Source of the DNA: MED-G17 sp963991985
Lineage (GTDB): Bacteria > Bacteroidota > Bacteroidia > NS11-12g > UBA9320
DNA: 64,000 nucleotides
NCBI GenBank assembly: GCA_963991985.1
Contig: CAXDRX010000002.1
Span: forward strand, 1 to 64,000
Direction: 5' to 3'
The notes under the pieces were generated by a model. It saw nothing but the letters and a program-made list of their open reading frames with translations. It made no database searches and was not told where the DNA came from. Shown here piece after piece: positions 15,576-24,719 of this stretch. The number at the start of each line of letters is the position of its first letter. Within the stretch, counting starts at the first letter, position 1. Position numbers and translations under genes: made by a program.

Positions 15576-17429
15576 ATGTTTTTACAATTTAGAATTGTTA
15601 TTGTCAAAATTGGTCTGTATGTCCTCCTTTTATACGCCAATCTATTTTCTTATGGACAAAACAAAGTTGCCCCCATCAATGGAAGGGTAGATCCACCATT
15701 TTGGTGGGAGGGAATGAGCTTGGATACATTAGAACTTATGATTTATTCCAAAGATCTGTCCAAGCTTGATGAAGTAGCCATCAATAAAACCAGTTTAATC
15801 TTTCGTAAGGAAGGCGACTTTTTGCAAATTAAAATTCCTTCAAAATTTATAAAAGTGGGCCATTTGGCAATCCATTTCCTTGGCGATAAATTAAGACAAC
15901 TGACCTATGATATTAAGAAAAGAGAAGAAAAGAGTATTGAAGCAATCACACAAAAAGATGTCATTTACTTGATTACACCTGATCGATTTTGCAATGCAGA
16001 TTCAACCAATGACAATATTCAAAACTATCCAGACAAAGTGAACCGAGAGGATGAATTTGGGCGTCATGGAGGCGACATCGAAGGAATAATACAAAAACTA
16101 GATTACATCAAATCAATGGGTTTTACGGCCATTTGGTTAAATCCTATTTTAGAAAACAATATGTTGTCTTCTTCTTATCATGGGTATAGTACCACAAATT
16201 TTTATGCAGTAGATCCGAGGTTTGGGAGCAATTCCATGTACAAAAAAATGGTGAGTATGGCCAAAGAAAAAGGAATAAAAGTAATCATGGATGTTATTCC
16301 CAACCATATGGGTTTGGCGCATTGGTGGTTCCAAAACAATATCGGAAAAAATTGGATCAATAATTTCGAATCAAAAAAGAAAACAAATCATGCACACGCT
16401 ACAAGTTTTGATCCTTATCGGTCAGCATATGATTATGAATTGTTCAAAAAGGGTTGGTTCGTGGACCTAATGCCCGACATCAATCAAGACAACAAAACGA
16501 TTTCAAAATACCTCATTCAAAATGCCATTTGGTGGGTAGAATATGCAGGTTTATCTGGTTTTAGGATAGATACTTACCCTTATATGAGTGATGATTTTGG
16601 GAGAGCATATACCTGTGCTCTTATCGACCAGTACCCCAATTTTTGGCTGGTAGGAGAAGAATGGAGCCTTTCGCCGAATATAATCAATGGATGGATTGCA
16701 AAATCTACAAATAAATCCAAGGGTTGTATGACAAGTATGATGGATTTTCCACTCCAAAATGCGCTTGTTCAAGCACTTGTTCATGAGGAGAATTGGAATT
16801 CTGGATGGAGAGTCCTGTACGAATGTATGGCTCAAGATTTTGTGTACGAGCACCCCCAAAATCAGGTCATTTTTGCAGACAATCATGATATGGACAGAAT
16901 TTTTACGCAATTGAATGGAGATATTGACCTGATGAAAATGGCCATGGTATTTCTTTACACTACAAGAGGGATTCCACAAGTTTTTTATGGGACCGAAGCC
17001 TTGCTAGACAATGCACAACACAAAGGAAACCACGGACACATCAGAGCAGAGATGCCAGGTGGGTGGAACGATCATTTGTCCAGTATTTTCACCAACACTG
17101 TAGATGGTAAAACAAAGGAATGGCAGAAATTCATGGCCAATTTAGGCAATTGGCGAAAAACAGAATTTCTGATACACCACGGTAAGCTCATGCACTTTTT
17201 TCCGGAAAATGGAATCTATGTTTTTTTTCGGTACTTGCCCCAGAAAAAAAGAAAAATCATGGTGGTAATGAGCAAAAAAGAGGAAGAAGTAGCTCTTGAT
17301 TTATCTGCGTATAAAGAAATGCTTGAAAACAATAAAAATTATAAAAATGTATTCACCGGTCTTTCATTGCCTCTCGGTAAAAGCATTAAAGTACCACAAA
17401 AATCTGCACAGATTTTTGAGATAAACTAA
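15576..17429 (+). CDS. Exported GH13 neopullulanase/cyclomaltodextrinase-like enzyme
   Basis: The 617-residue protein has a type I signal peptide, an N-terminal domain of cyclomaltodextrinase type (PPFWWEGMSLDTLELMIYS), a GH13 barrel and a small C-terminal beta domain. Catalytic residues are D332 (GFRIDTYPY), E361 (LVGEEWS) and D438 (FADNHDMDR). The layout matches SusA-type neopullulanases, which cut imported maltodextrins in the periplasm. It lacks a lipobox and a sorting domain, which fits a periplasmic site. Its stop overlaps the convergent MFS gene by 4 nt. It is preceded by operator B and an adjacent -7 element. Confidence 0.92.
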   Translation: MFLQFRIVIVKIGLYVLLLYANLFSYGQNKVAPINGRVDPPFWWEGMSLDTLELMIYSKDLSKLDEVAINKTSLIFRKEGDFLQIKIPSKFIKVGHLAIHFLGDKLRQLTYDIKKREEKSIEAITQKDVIYLITPDRFCNADSTNDNIQNYPDKVNREDEFGRHGGDIEGIIQKLDYIKSMGFTAIWLNPILENNMLSSSYHGYSTTNFYAVDPRFGSNSMYKKMVSMAKEKGIKVIMDVIPNHMGLAHWWFQNNIGKNWINNFESKKKTNHAHATSFDPYRSAYDYELFKKGWFVDLMPDINQDNKTISKYLIQNAIWWVEYAGLSGFRIDTYPYMSDDFGRAYTCALIDQYPNFWLVGEEWSLSPNIINGWIAKSTNKSKGCMTSMMDFPLQNALVQALVHEENWNSGWRVLYECMAQDFVYEHPQNQVIFADNHDMDRIFTQLNGDIDLMKMAMVFLYTTRGIPQVFYGTEALLDNAQHKGNHGHIRAEMPGGWNDHLSSIFTNTVDGKTKEWQKFMANLGNWRKTEFLIHHGKLMHFFPENGIYVFFRYLPQKKRKIMVVMSKKEEEVALDLSAYKEMLENNKNYKNVFTGLSLPLGKSIKVPQKSAQIFEIN

Positions 17430-18736
17430 GCTTCTTTTTTATGGAAAAAAAGCTTAAGCAACAAGGCGCCTACAATCAACATGGCTCCACCCAATGCGAT
17501 GGCATACAGTCGGTTGTTTTGCAACACTGAATTCATGATTTTGCCAAAAAATAAGGTGGCCAAGATTTCGGGAATAACAATGAAAAAATTGAACAAACCC
17601 ATAAAGAGCCCCATTTGCTTAGGTGGAATATCCTTTGCAATAATTGAATAAGGTGTAGCAACGATACTGGTCCATGCAATTCCTACGCCGGCCATAGACA
17701 AAAACAAAAGCCATTTGTTGGTAATTCCTAAAATGGAAATCAATCCCAAACCACCAATAATTAAACACCAAAAGTGCAAATCGATTTTTCCGATTTTAGT
17801 TTCAATTTTAGGAAGAACCAAGGCGCACAGGAAGGTGACAAATGAGTAAAAGCCAATACAAATGTTTCCCCAAACAACTCCCTCATTGTAGGAAATATCC
17901 CCAGGGGTGCCCTTAAAAATATTGGTAGCGATTGCAGGCGTTAGATAGAACCACATCAAAAAAAGTCCAATCCAAGTAAAAAACTGCGTAGGGGCAAGTT
18001 TTAGAAAAGAAGATGGAATATTTTTGAAAGCTCCGAAATATGATTTTAAAAAGCTTGAGAAACTTTCACTCTTTTTTCTTTCTACGACTTCCGGAGGAAA
18101 TTCTTTGGTGCTAAAAACGGGGACCAAAACGGCAGCCAAGAGGGAAACACTTCCAATGGCGAAACTTAGTTTTACAAATTGCGGGATACCTCCTCCAGGG
18201 TCTACCTTGGGAAGGTGTACAACACTGGCACTGGTCAAAAAAAGTGGAATCAGAGATGCCAGTACAGCACCAAGCCCTATGAAGAAGCTTTGCATTGCAT
18301 ATCCTTCGGTATACTGTTCTTTTGGTAAAATGTCGGCAACAAATGCTCGAGTAGGTTCCATACTTATGTTGATGGATGCATCCAAAATCCACAATAGCCC
18401 TGCCGCCATCCATAAATTTGTTGAATAGGGCATTACGAATAAAGCCGAGGACGCTAGAATGGCGCCTACCAGAAAATATGGTTTTCTTCTGCCAAATCGT
18501 TTGCTCCAAGTGATGTCACTGAAAAAGCCAACCAAGGGCTGAACAATGAGTCCTGTGAGCGGGGCGGCCAACCACAAAAGAGGAAGTTCGTGAGCCTCAG
18601 CGCCCAAATATTCATAAATCACACTCATATTTCCCATCTGCAAACCCCACCCCACTTGGATCCCTAAAAAACCAAAACTCATATTCCACAACTCCCAAAA
18701 ATTCAATTTGACTTTGCCTTTGTGATTTTCTACCAT
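17426..18736 (-). CDS. MFS maltose/maltodextrin-type transporter
   Basis: The 436-residue protein has about 12 membrane segments and features of the sugar-cation symporter branch of MFS related to sucrose/maltose carriers: FGFLGIQVGWGLQMGNMS in helix 1, the GFFSDITWSKRFGRRKPY loop between helices 2 and 3, and DASINISMEPTRAFVADILP. It should carry maltose or short maltodextrins across the inner membrane. The gene follows the regulator gene by 18 nt on the same strand, so regulator and transporter probably share a transcript. The substrate is inferred from the neighbouring maltose phosphorylase. Confidence 0.85.
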   Translation of the reverse strand: MVENHKGKVKLNFWELWNMSFGFLGIQVGWGLQMGNMSVIYEYLGAEAHELPLLWLAAPLTGLIVQPLVGFFSDITWSKRFGRRKPYFLVGAILASSALFVMPYSTNLWMAAGLLWILDASINISMEPTRAFVADILPKEQYTEGYAMQSFFIGLGAVLASLIPLFLTSASVVHLPKVDPGGGIPQFVKLSFAIGSVSLLAAVLVPVFSTKEFPPEVVERKKSESFSSFLKSYFGAFKNIPSSFLKLAPTQFFTWIGLFLMWFYLTPAIATNIFKGTPGDISYNEGVVWGNICIGFYSFVTFLCALVLPKIETKIGKIDLHFWCLIIGGLGLISILGITNKWLLFLSMAGVGIAWTSIVATPYSIIAKDIPPKQMGLFMGLFNFFIVIPEILATLFFGKIMNSVLQNNRLYAIALGGAMLIVGALLLKLFFHKKEA

Positions 18737-18754
18737 GGATGAAAATTGTATTAA

Positions 18755-19522
18755 TTAATTGATTGCGTTAAAGGGAATTTTTGAAGATTCAAACTTGTTT
18801 TCATCGAATGAATAAAGTTGGGCGGGCTTATGTGCTACATTGCTTTGCCACTCCTCTAGTTGAATAAGAAATCCTGAACCAATCATTTTTCTCCTAAAAT
18901 TGCGTTTGTCGATTTTTTTTCCAAGAATACGCTCATATAAATTTTGCAGCATACTTAAAGAAAATTTCTTGGGCATTAAGTTAAAACCAATGGGTTCTCG
19001 GTAGATTTTATTTCGCAAAACTTTAATGCAATGATCAACGATTTCATTATGATCAAATGCCAGTGTTGGAATTTCTTCAATCAAGTGCCAATCTGCTTTT
19101 TTTGCAAATCCCGAAGGCGTTGCTTTGTAAGCTTCAAGATTGATGAGCGCCATGTATGCCGTGGTAATAACCCTTACTTCAGGAACCTCTCGAATGGCAT
19201 TTAGCCAAATCTTATCTTTTGGTTTACTCACTCGTGATGGATTACTGAATGTATGGACTTGTTCCAAAAAAATATCTTTTAAGCCGGTCAACTCATAAAG
19301 AATCCGTATCGCAGCGTTGTCCAAAAGTTCGTCAAATCCACACAAATCTCCAGGAAGCGCTAAATCATCATCAAATTCGACATCTAGATTTCCAAAGCTT
19401 CTTTCAATGAGTAAGACTTTAAGCCCCGTTTTATCAAAACCATAAATAACACAATCAACAGAATTGTAGGGGTTCAGACCAACTATATTTCCGTACTCAC
19501 TTGAAATTTCTAGACCGGGCAT
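18755..19522 (-). CDS. NrtR/AraR-type regulator (Nudix-like sensor plus winged helix)
   Basis: The 255-residue protein has an N-terminal Nudix-like domain and a C-terminal winged-helix domain with FSLSMLQNLYERILG and KIDKRNFRRKMIGSGFL, the hallmark of Nudix-related transcriptional regulators (NrtR; AraR in Bacteroides). The Nudix box is degenerate: E-x7-R is kept in ELLDNAAIR, but the following Glu positions read RILYEL instead of REUxEE, so hydrolase activity is unlikely and ligand sensing is more likely. ATG 19522 is chosen over a TTG at 19531. It is divergent from the pgmB operon with operator C between them. I infer that it binds the four 21-bp palindromes. The ligand is unknown, perhaps a maltose-derived sugar or sugar phosphate. 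Confidence 0.88.
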   Translation of the reverse strand: MPGLEISSEYGNIVGLNPYNSVDCVIYGFDKTGLKVLLIERSFGNLDVEFDDDLALPGDLCGFDELLDNAAIRILYELTGLKDIFLEQVHTFSNPSRVSKPKDKIWLNAIREVPEVRVITTAYMALINLEAYKATPSGFAKKADWHLIEEIPTLAFDHNEIVDHCIKVLRNKIYREPIGFNLMPKKFSLSMLQNLYERILGKKIDKRNFRRKMIGSGFLIQLEEWQSNVAHKPAQLYSFDENKFESSKIPFNAIN

Positions 19523-19528
19523 TGGCCT

Positions 19529-19536
19529 CAAAAATA
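19529..19536 (-). promoter_or_regulatory. -7 promoter element for the regulator gene
   Basis: On the reverse strand it reads TATTTTTG, ending 6 nt before ATG 19522. Transcription would start at about the A of the ATG. Confidence 0.5.
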
Positions 19537-19554
19537 CTTTTTTAAAGTGTTTTC

Positions 19555-19575
19555 TTAGTGTAAAAAATACACTAT
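19555..19575. promoter_or_regulatory. 21-bp palindromic operator, site C (divergent)
   Basis: TTAGTGT, spacer AAAAAAT, ACACTAT. It lies between the regulator-transporter unit (reverse) and the pgmB-maltose phosphorylase-GH13-GH13 unit (forward). The position predicts autoregulation of the regulator and control of the catabolic operon. Confidence 0.8.
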
Positions 19576-19592
19576 GTATTAAATTCGTCCCT

Positions 19593-20267
19593 TTGACGAG
19601 ATTAGAAAATCAAATTTTGCAAGAAAAAAGGGCCTTTATCTTTGACTTAGACGGCGTGATTTGCGATACCGCAAAGTTTCACTTTATGTCTTGGCAAGAA
19701 ATTGCCAATCATTTTAACTTTCAGATTTCAAGCTCACTAAATGAATCATTAAAAGGCGTAAGTCGAAAAAATTCATTGGAAAAAATTTTGAACGCTGCAC
19801 AGATAAAAACATCCGAAAAAAAATTTGATGAATTGTTAAGAAAAAAAAATGAAATCTATCTCGAGAAAATTGATAAGATGAACCCTAAAGATCTATTGCC
19901 TGGAGTAAAAAATCTTTTGTTGAAAGCAAGAGAGAAAGGAATAAAAATTGGTTTGGGTTCGGCCAGTAAAAACGCAAAGTTGGTTTTGTCTAAATTGGAT
20001 ATCGAAGATTTTTTCGAAACGATTATAGACGGTACCATGGTGAAAAATAGCAAACCAGACCCTGAAGTTTTTTTGAAGGGAGCTCAAGGTCTTTCCGTTC
20101 AAAATGAGCACTGCATTGTATTTGAGGATTCGCAAGCAGGAATTTTGGCAGCAAGAGGGGCAAATATGAAGGTGGTTGCCATTGGCAATGATTTGAAAAA
20201 TTATGATATAAGGTATTCCTCTATTGAGCAGGCTAATTTTGAAAATATTATTTCTTTAACAAAATGA
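19593..20267 (+). CDS. pgmB: Beta-phosphoglucomutase
   Basis: The 224-residue HAD-superfamily protein has the beta-PGM signature: FDLDGVICDTAKFHF near the N-terminus (nucleophile and acid/base aspartates in DLD), GVSRKNSLEKIL in the cap domain, and VFEDSQAGILAARGANM near the C-terminus. It converts beta-glucose-1-phosphate to glucose-6-phosphate in the cytoplasm. No ATG is available before the catalytic motif, so the start is TTG, at 19593 or 19617. Its stop overlaps the maltose phosphorylase start by 4 nt, which makes functional coupling nearly certain. Operator C lies 18 bp upstream. Confidence 0.93.
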   Translation: MTRLENQILQEKRAFIFDLDGVICDTAKFHFMSWQEIANHFNFQISSSLNESLKGVSRKNSLEKILNAAQIKTSEKKFDELLRKKNEIYLEKIDKMNPKDLLPGVKNLLLKAREKGIKIGLGSASKNAKLVLSKLDIEDFFETIIDGTMVKNSKPDPEVFLKGAQGLSVQNEHCIVFEDSQAGILAARGANMKVVAIGNDLKNYDIRYSSIEQANFENIISLTK

Positions 20268-22447
20268 AATCGTATCTGAAAGTTCATCCATGGGCAATTA
20301 TAGAAGACAAATTTCACCCAGAATTTAATCTGGTATCGGAAAGTATTTTTAGTTTGGGCAATGGCTCATTTGGTGGTCGAGGCTCTTTTGAAGAAGAATA
20401 TTTTGGTCAAACCCATGAAGGCAATTACATCGGCGGAGTCTATTATCCTGACAAAACCAGAGTCGGATGGTGGAAAAATGGTTATCCCGATTACTTTGCC
20501 AAGGTACTGAATGCGCCCAATTGGACCAAAATACATTTTAAGGTAAATGACAAAACTTTCAATTTGTCTGAGGCCAAAATAATTGGTTTTCAGAGAAAAC
20601 TTGATATGAAAAATGGAATTCTCTCTCGGAGAATGCAAGTAGAGTTCCAAGGCATCAACTTCATTCTTCAAAGTGAAAGAATATGCAGTTACGCAAATCC
20701 AGATTTAGGCCTCATAAAATTCAATATTAAAGTGATTTCGGGAGAAGGAAATTTTGCATTTCGTTCCCTTGTTGATGGATATGTCCAAAATGCAGATGCC
20801 AATTATGATGAAATGTTTTGGGAAAATCCAATTGCTGAAAAATTTGACGAAGAATTGCTATTGAGTTGCACCACAAAAAAAACAGCCTATCAATCAACTA
20901 CTGCAAGCCATACATTGATTTATAAAAATAGAAAAGAGATCAAAATAGACTTTTCAATCAATCCATGGTCGATTGATCAACATGCAAACGAAAATCTTGG
21001 CCAAGGAGACGAATTGAAAATAGAAAAATATGTTGCCTATATCTCCTCCTTCAAATACAAAAAAGAGGATCTTAAAATGATTGCAGCCCAAAGTGTGAAA
21101 AAAGCAATCAAAGCCGGAATGGAGAAACTCTTTGAAGAGCACCAAAAAGTTTGGGCCTCCAAATGGGAAATGGCAGACATCAAAATTGAAGGAGATGATG
21201 AGGCACAACAATCGATACGTTACAATATATTTCAACTGCACCAAACCTATAATGGAAAAGATCATCGATTAAATATTGGGCCAAAAGGTTTTACCGGTGA
21301 AAAATATGGCGGGGCAACCTATTGGGATACCGAGGCTTTTTGTTTGCCCTTTTATCTTTCTACCGCTGAACAAAAAGTTGCCAAAAACTTATTGAAGTAC
21401 AGACACAACCACCTGCAAAAAGCCATTGAAAATGCACAAAAACTCGGTTTTAAAGATGGTGCAGCATTATTCCCGATGGTCACAATGAACGGCGAAGAAT
21501 GTCACAATGAATGGGAAATTACATTTGAAGAAATCCACAGAAATGGTGCCATAGCTTATGCTATGTATGAATATGAAAAATATACTGGCGATGAAAATTA
21601 TGTTAAAGATTATGGAATAGATGTTTTGATTGGAATTGCAAAATTTTGGGCGCAAAGATTTTCGTGGAGTGAGAAAAAAGAAGCGTATGTGTTGTTAGGG
21701 GTCACAGGACCCAATGAATTTGAAAACAATGTAAACAACAATTGGTACACCAATTACATTGCGGTTTGGTGTCTTCGATATACGATTCAAAAAATAAAGT
21801 CATTGCAGGTTCCAATGGAGCCAAAAGAATTGATGCTTTGGCAAAATATGGTTGACAAAGTTTACTTCCCTTTTGATAAAGAAAGACAAATCTTTCTGCA
21901 GCAGGACGGATTTCTCGACAAGGAACTTATTCCTGTTGAAAAATTAGATCCAAAGGAAAGACCGATTGTAGAAAATTGGAGTTGGGACAAAATTTTACGA
22001 TCCGTATACATCAAACAAGCCGATGTGCTCCAAGGAATTTATTGTTTTCAACATGAATTTGACTTAGATACAATCAAAAGAAATTTTGAATTTTATGAAC
22101 AGTTTACTGTGCACGAGTCGAGTCTTTCCCCCTGTATCCACTCTATTTTGGCTGCAAAAATAGGCGACAGACAAAAGGCTTATGAATATTATTTGCGTAC
22201 GGCAAGATTAGATTTAAATGACATCAACAATGACACCAAAGATGGACTTCATATCACCAGTATGGCAGGAAGTTGGTTGAGTATTGTGAAAGGATTTTCA
22301 GGAATGGATATTTCCAATGGTGAACTGACCTTTCAACCATTTTTGCCAGACAAATGGAAATCTTATTCTTTCCGAATATATTTTAGAGGAAAAACTTATG
22401 AAATAGTAGTCAATCAAAATGGATTTGAGAAAGTACAAATTGCTTAA
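20264..22447 (+). CDS. GH65 maltose phosphorylase
   Basis: The 727-residue cytoplasmic enzyme (no signal peptide) belongs to GH65: an N-terminal beta-sandwich (NGSFGGRGSFEEEYFGQTHEG), a helical barrel with GGATYWDTEAF near residue 356, and the catalytic loop TGPNEFENNVNNNWYTN with the predicted general acid E485. It phosphorolyses maltose to glucose and beta-glucose-1-phosphate with inversion. GH65 also includes kojibiose and trehalose phosphorylases; the loop sequence and the pgmB and amylase neighbours favour maltose. It overlaps pgmB by 4 nt and the following GH13 gene by 29 nt. Confidence 0.92.
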   Translation: MKSYLKVHPWAIIEDKFHPEFNLVSESIFSLGNGSFGGRGSFEEEYFGQTHEGNYIGGVYYPDKTRVGWWKNGYPDYFAKVLNAPNWTKIHFKVNDKTFNLSEAKIIGFQRKLDMKNGILSRRMQVEFQGINFILQSERICSYANPDLGLIKFNIKVISGEGNFAFRSLVDGYVQNADANYDEMFWENPIAEKFDEELLLSCTTKKTAYQSTTASHTLIYKNRKEIKIDFSINPWSIDQHANENLGQGDELKIEKYVAYISSFKYKKEDLKMIAAQSVKKAIKAGMEKLFEEHQKVWASKWEMADIKIEGDDEAQQSIRYNIFQLHQTYNGKDHRLNIGPKGFTGEKYGGATYWDTEAFCLPFYLSTAEQKVAKNLLKYRHNHLQKAIENAQKLGFKDGAALFPMVTMNGEECHNEWEITFEEIHRNGAIAYAMYEYEKYTGDENYVKDYGIDVLIGIAKFWAQRFSWSEKKEAYVLLGVTGPNEFENNVNNNWYTNYIAVWCLRYTIQKIKSLQVPMEPKELMLWQNMVDKVYFPFDKERQIFLQQDGFLDKELIPVEKLDPKERPIVENWSWDKILRSVYIKQADVLQGIYCFQHEFDLDTIKRNFEFYEQFTVHESSLSPCIHSILAAKIGDRQKAYEYYLRTARLDLNDINNDTKDGLHITSMAGSWLSIVKGFSGMDISNGELTFQPFLPDKWKSYSFRIYFRGKTYEIVVNQNGFEKVQIA

Positions 22448-24719
22448 AATCTTTGCTTTATTTCTATTGCTGCCGGTCTTGCCGGGCTGCAATAAAAATG
22501 TGCAAGCACCAATGGATGTATTTCCGCCCATTCAAATAGGAAGAAAAAAGACACCATTGATATTATCAGACTATAATCTTGGGAAGAATCAGCAAATAGA
22601 CTCCTTCAAAATTTTTGGCCCCTTTTCTTTGGAACAAAAAAATGATACTTTCTGGATTTATTCAGATGCTGAAAATCAAATGCACCTTGGTGTGCTCAGA
22701 TTATTTAGCAATCGGAAAAAAATTGATTTGATTCTCAAAAAGCGACCTTTTGTCCACCACATCATTTCTCTGCCTGACAAGCATTACAAATCGGTAAAGA
22801 TAAAGGGTGAATTTAACGGATGGAATGCCTCGAAAACCCCTTTTCAAAAAAATGGTCTTCAATGGCAATGCCATCTTTATCTCAAAGAGGGAAATTACCA
22901 ATACAAATTGATTATTGATGGAAAAGAACAAAACGACCCCACCAATCCTAGATCAATTGACAATGGGATGGGAGGTGAAAATTCACTACTGACAGCGCAT
23001 TTAGCGAAAAATCCCAAGGTCAATTTGGATTTTTATTTTTCGCCTCCTTCAAAATTTATTTTCCGTGATGTAAAACAAATACTTGTATTGAAGGACAATC
23101 ATCTTGTGATGGACAAAAAATGCGATGCACAGGAAGAAACAATTGACCTAGAAAGTATTTCTTTCAGTAAACATGAGCATCAGTTGAGAATCTATGCAGC
23201 CAACAACCAAGGTCAGCTTCTGGAGAAAGTAATCCCTCTTGACCAAGGAAAAATGATACGATCACCGAAAAATCTTTCCAGTGATGATTGGCACAAGCGC
23301 ATCATGTATTTTGTTTTTGTGGATAGATTTTATGATGGAGACAAACAAAACAACCAATCACTAAAGGACACAAGTGTATTGCCAAAAGCAAATTTTAAGG
23401 GAGGAGATCTAAAAGGGATCACAACAAAAATTGAGGAAGGTTATTTCAAAGAATTAGGCGTGAATACTCTCTGGATTTCCCCGATTACCGAAAACCCCAA
23501 AGGCGCTTGGGGGCAATTCAATGACCCAAAAACAAAATTCAGCGGTTATCATGGATATTGGCCTGTAAAATCTACCAAAATCGACGAACGCTTTGGTACG
23601 GAAGCAGAAATGAAAATCCTCATTGAAGTAGCTCACAAGCATGGCGTCAAAATAATTCTTGATTATGTGGCCAACCATGTGCATCAAGAACATAAAATTT
23701 ACCAAAAACACAAGGATTGGTTTACTCCATTGTATTTGCCAGATGGAACGATGAATACAGAAAAATGGGATGAATACCGTTTAACTACTTGGTTTGATAC
23801 TTTTATGCCTTCCCTAGATTTATCCAAACAATGGGTCACGAATTATATGGTGGATTCTGCACTTTTTTGGGTTACTGAATACGATTTTGACGGATTTAGA
23901 CACGATGCAACCAAACATATCCCCCTTGTATTTTGGAGAACACTGAGCAAGGAAATCAAAAAAGTAGCCATGCGAAAAGGAAAGAAAATATATCAAATTG
24001 GGGAAACCTATGGAGACTACGACCTAGTAAGCAGTTATCTGGGTCCTGGTTTACTTGATGCACAGTTTGATTTCAATTTGTACGATAAGGCTTTGCCATT
24101 TTTTTCAGGACATGAACAATCTTCAGAATACCTTTTGGAGGCACTCAAGGAAAGTATTCGATCTTTCGGTCCATATCACTTGATGGGCAACATCACAGGA
24201 AATCAGGACAAGCCGAGGTTTATATCTTATGCTGACGGAAGCTTGCCCATGACTTTGCCTTGGAATGAATACAAAACAATTGGATGGAAGCAGGACATTC
24301 CCTTAAAAGATTCTTCAGCTTTGAAAAGCTTGGAAATGTTCATGGCATTTAATTTTACAATCCCAGGGATACCCATTATTTATTATGGCGATGAAATAGG
24401 AATGCCTGGTGCTGGAGACCCGGACAATCGAAGAATGATGTCCTTTGAAAATTTAGGTCCCAAACAAGAGGCTTTAAAAAGTCAGATTGGAAAGCTGGCC
24501 ACTTTACGAAAAAACAGCATGGCGCTTCTATATGGGGATCTTCAAATGATTCACTTGGATAAGACGGAAAAAGGTCAATTTGCTTTCCAAAGGAAATACT
24601 TAGATGAAACAGTGTTTGTCGGATTTAATAAATCAAACAAGGAAATGAGCGTAGTCGTCAATAAGTGCAAAATAACAATACCACCCAATGCCTATAAAAT
24701 TTATGAATACCATGAGTAA
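22419..24719 (+). CDS. GH13 amylase lipoprotein with altered region IV
   Basis: The 766-residue protein has a signal peptide with lipobox LPGC near residue 24, a CBM48/AMPK-like module (VKIKGEFNGWNAS... YKLIIDGKE), and a GH13 barrel from about residue 290 (RIMYFVFVDRFYDGD). Predicted catalytic residues are D496 (GFRHDATKH), E529 (QIGETYG) and D597. In conserved region IV the usual His-Asp reads Gln596-Asp597 (TGNQDKPRF), so the transition-state histidine is replaced. It is probably surface exposed. It overlaps the maltose phosphorylase gene by 29 nt and the next GH13 gene by 8 nt, so it lies inside the pgmB operon. Confidence 0.9.
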   Translation: MDLRKYKLLKIFALFLLLPVLPGCNKNVQAPMDVFPPIQIGRKKTPLILSDYNLGKNQQIDSFKIFGPFSLEQKNDTFWIYSDAENQMHLGVLRLFSNRKKIDLILKKRPFVHHIISLPDKHYKSVKIKGEFNGWNASKTPFQKNGLQWQCHLYLKEGNYQYKLIIDGKEQNDPTNPRSIDNGMGGENSLLTAHLAKNPKVNLDFYFSPPSKFIFRDVKQILVLKDNHLVMDKKCDAQEETIDLESISFSKHEHQLRIYAANNQGQLLEKVIPLDQGKMIRSPKNLSSDDWHKRIMYFVFVDRFYDGDKQNNQSLKDTSVLPKANFKGGDLKGITTKIEEGYFKELGVNTLWISPITENPKGAWGQFNDPKTKFSGYHGYWPVKSTKIDERFGTEAEMKILIEVAHKHGVKIILDYVANHVHQEHKIYQKHKDWFTPLYLPDGTMNTEKWDEYRLTTWFDTFMPSLDLSKQWVTNYMVDSALFWVTEYDFDGFRHDATKHIPLVFWRTLSKEIKKVAMRKGKKIYQIGETYGDYDLVSSYLGPGLLDAQFDFNLYDKALPFFSGHEQSSEYLLEALKESIRSFGPYHLMGNITGNQDKPRFISYADGSLPMTLPWNEYKTIGWKQDIPLKDSSALKSLEMFMAFNFTIPGIPIIYYGDEIGMPGAGDPDNRRMMSFENLGPKQEALKSQIGKLATLRKNSMALLYGDLQMIHLDKTEKGQFAFQRKYLDETVFVGFNKSNKEMSVVVNKCKITIPPNAYKIYEYHE

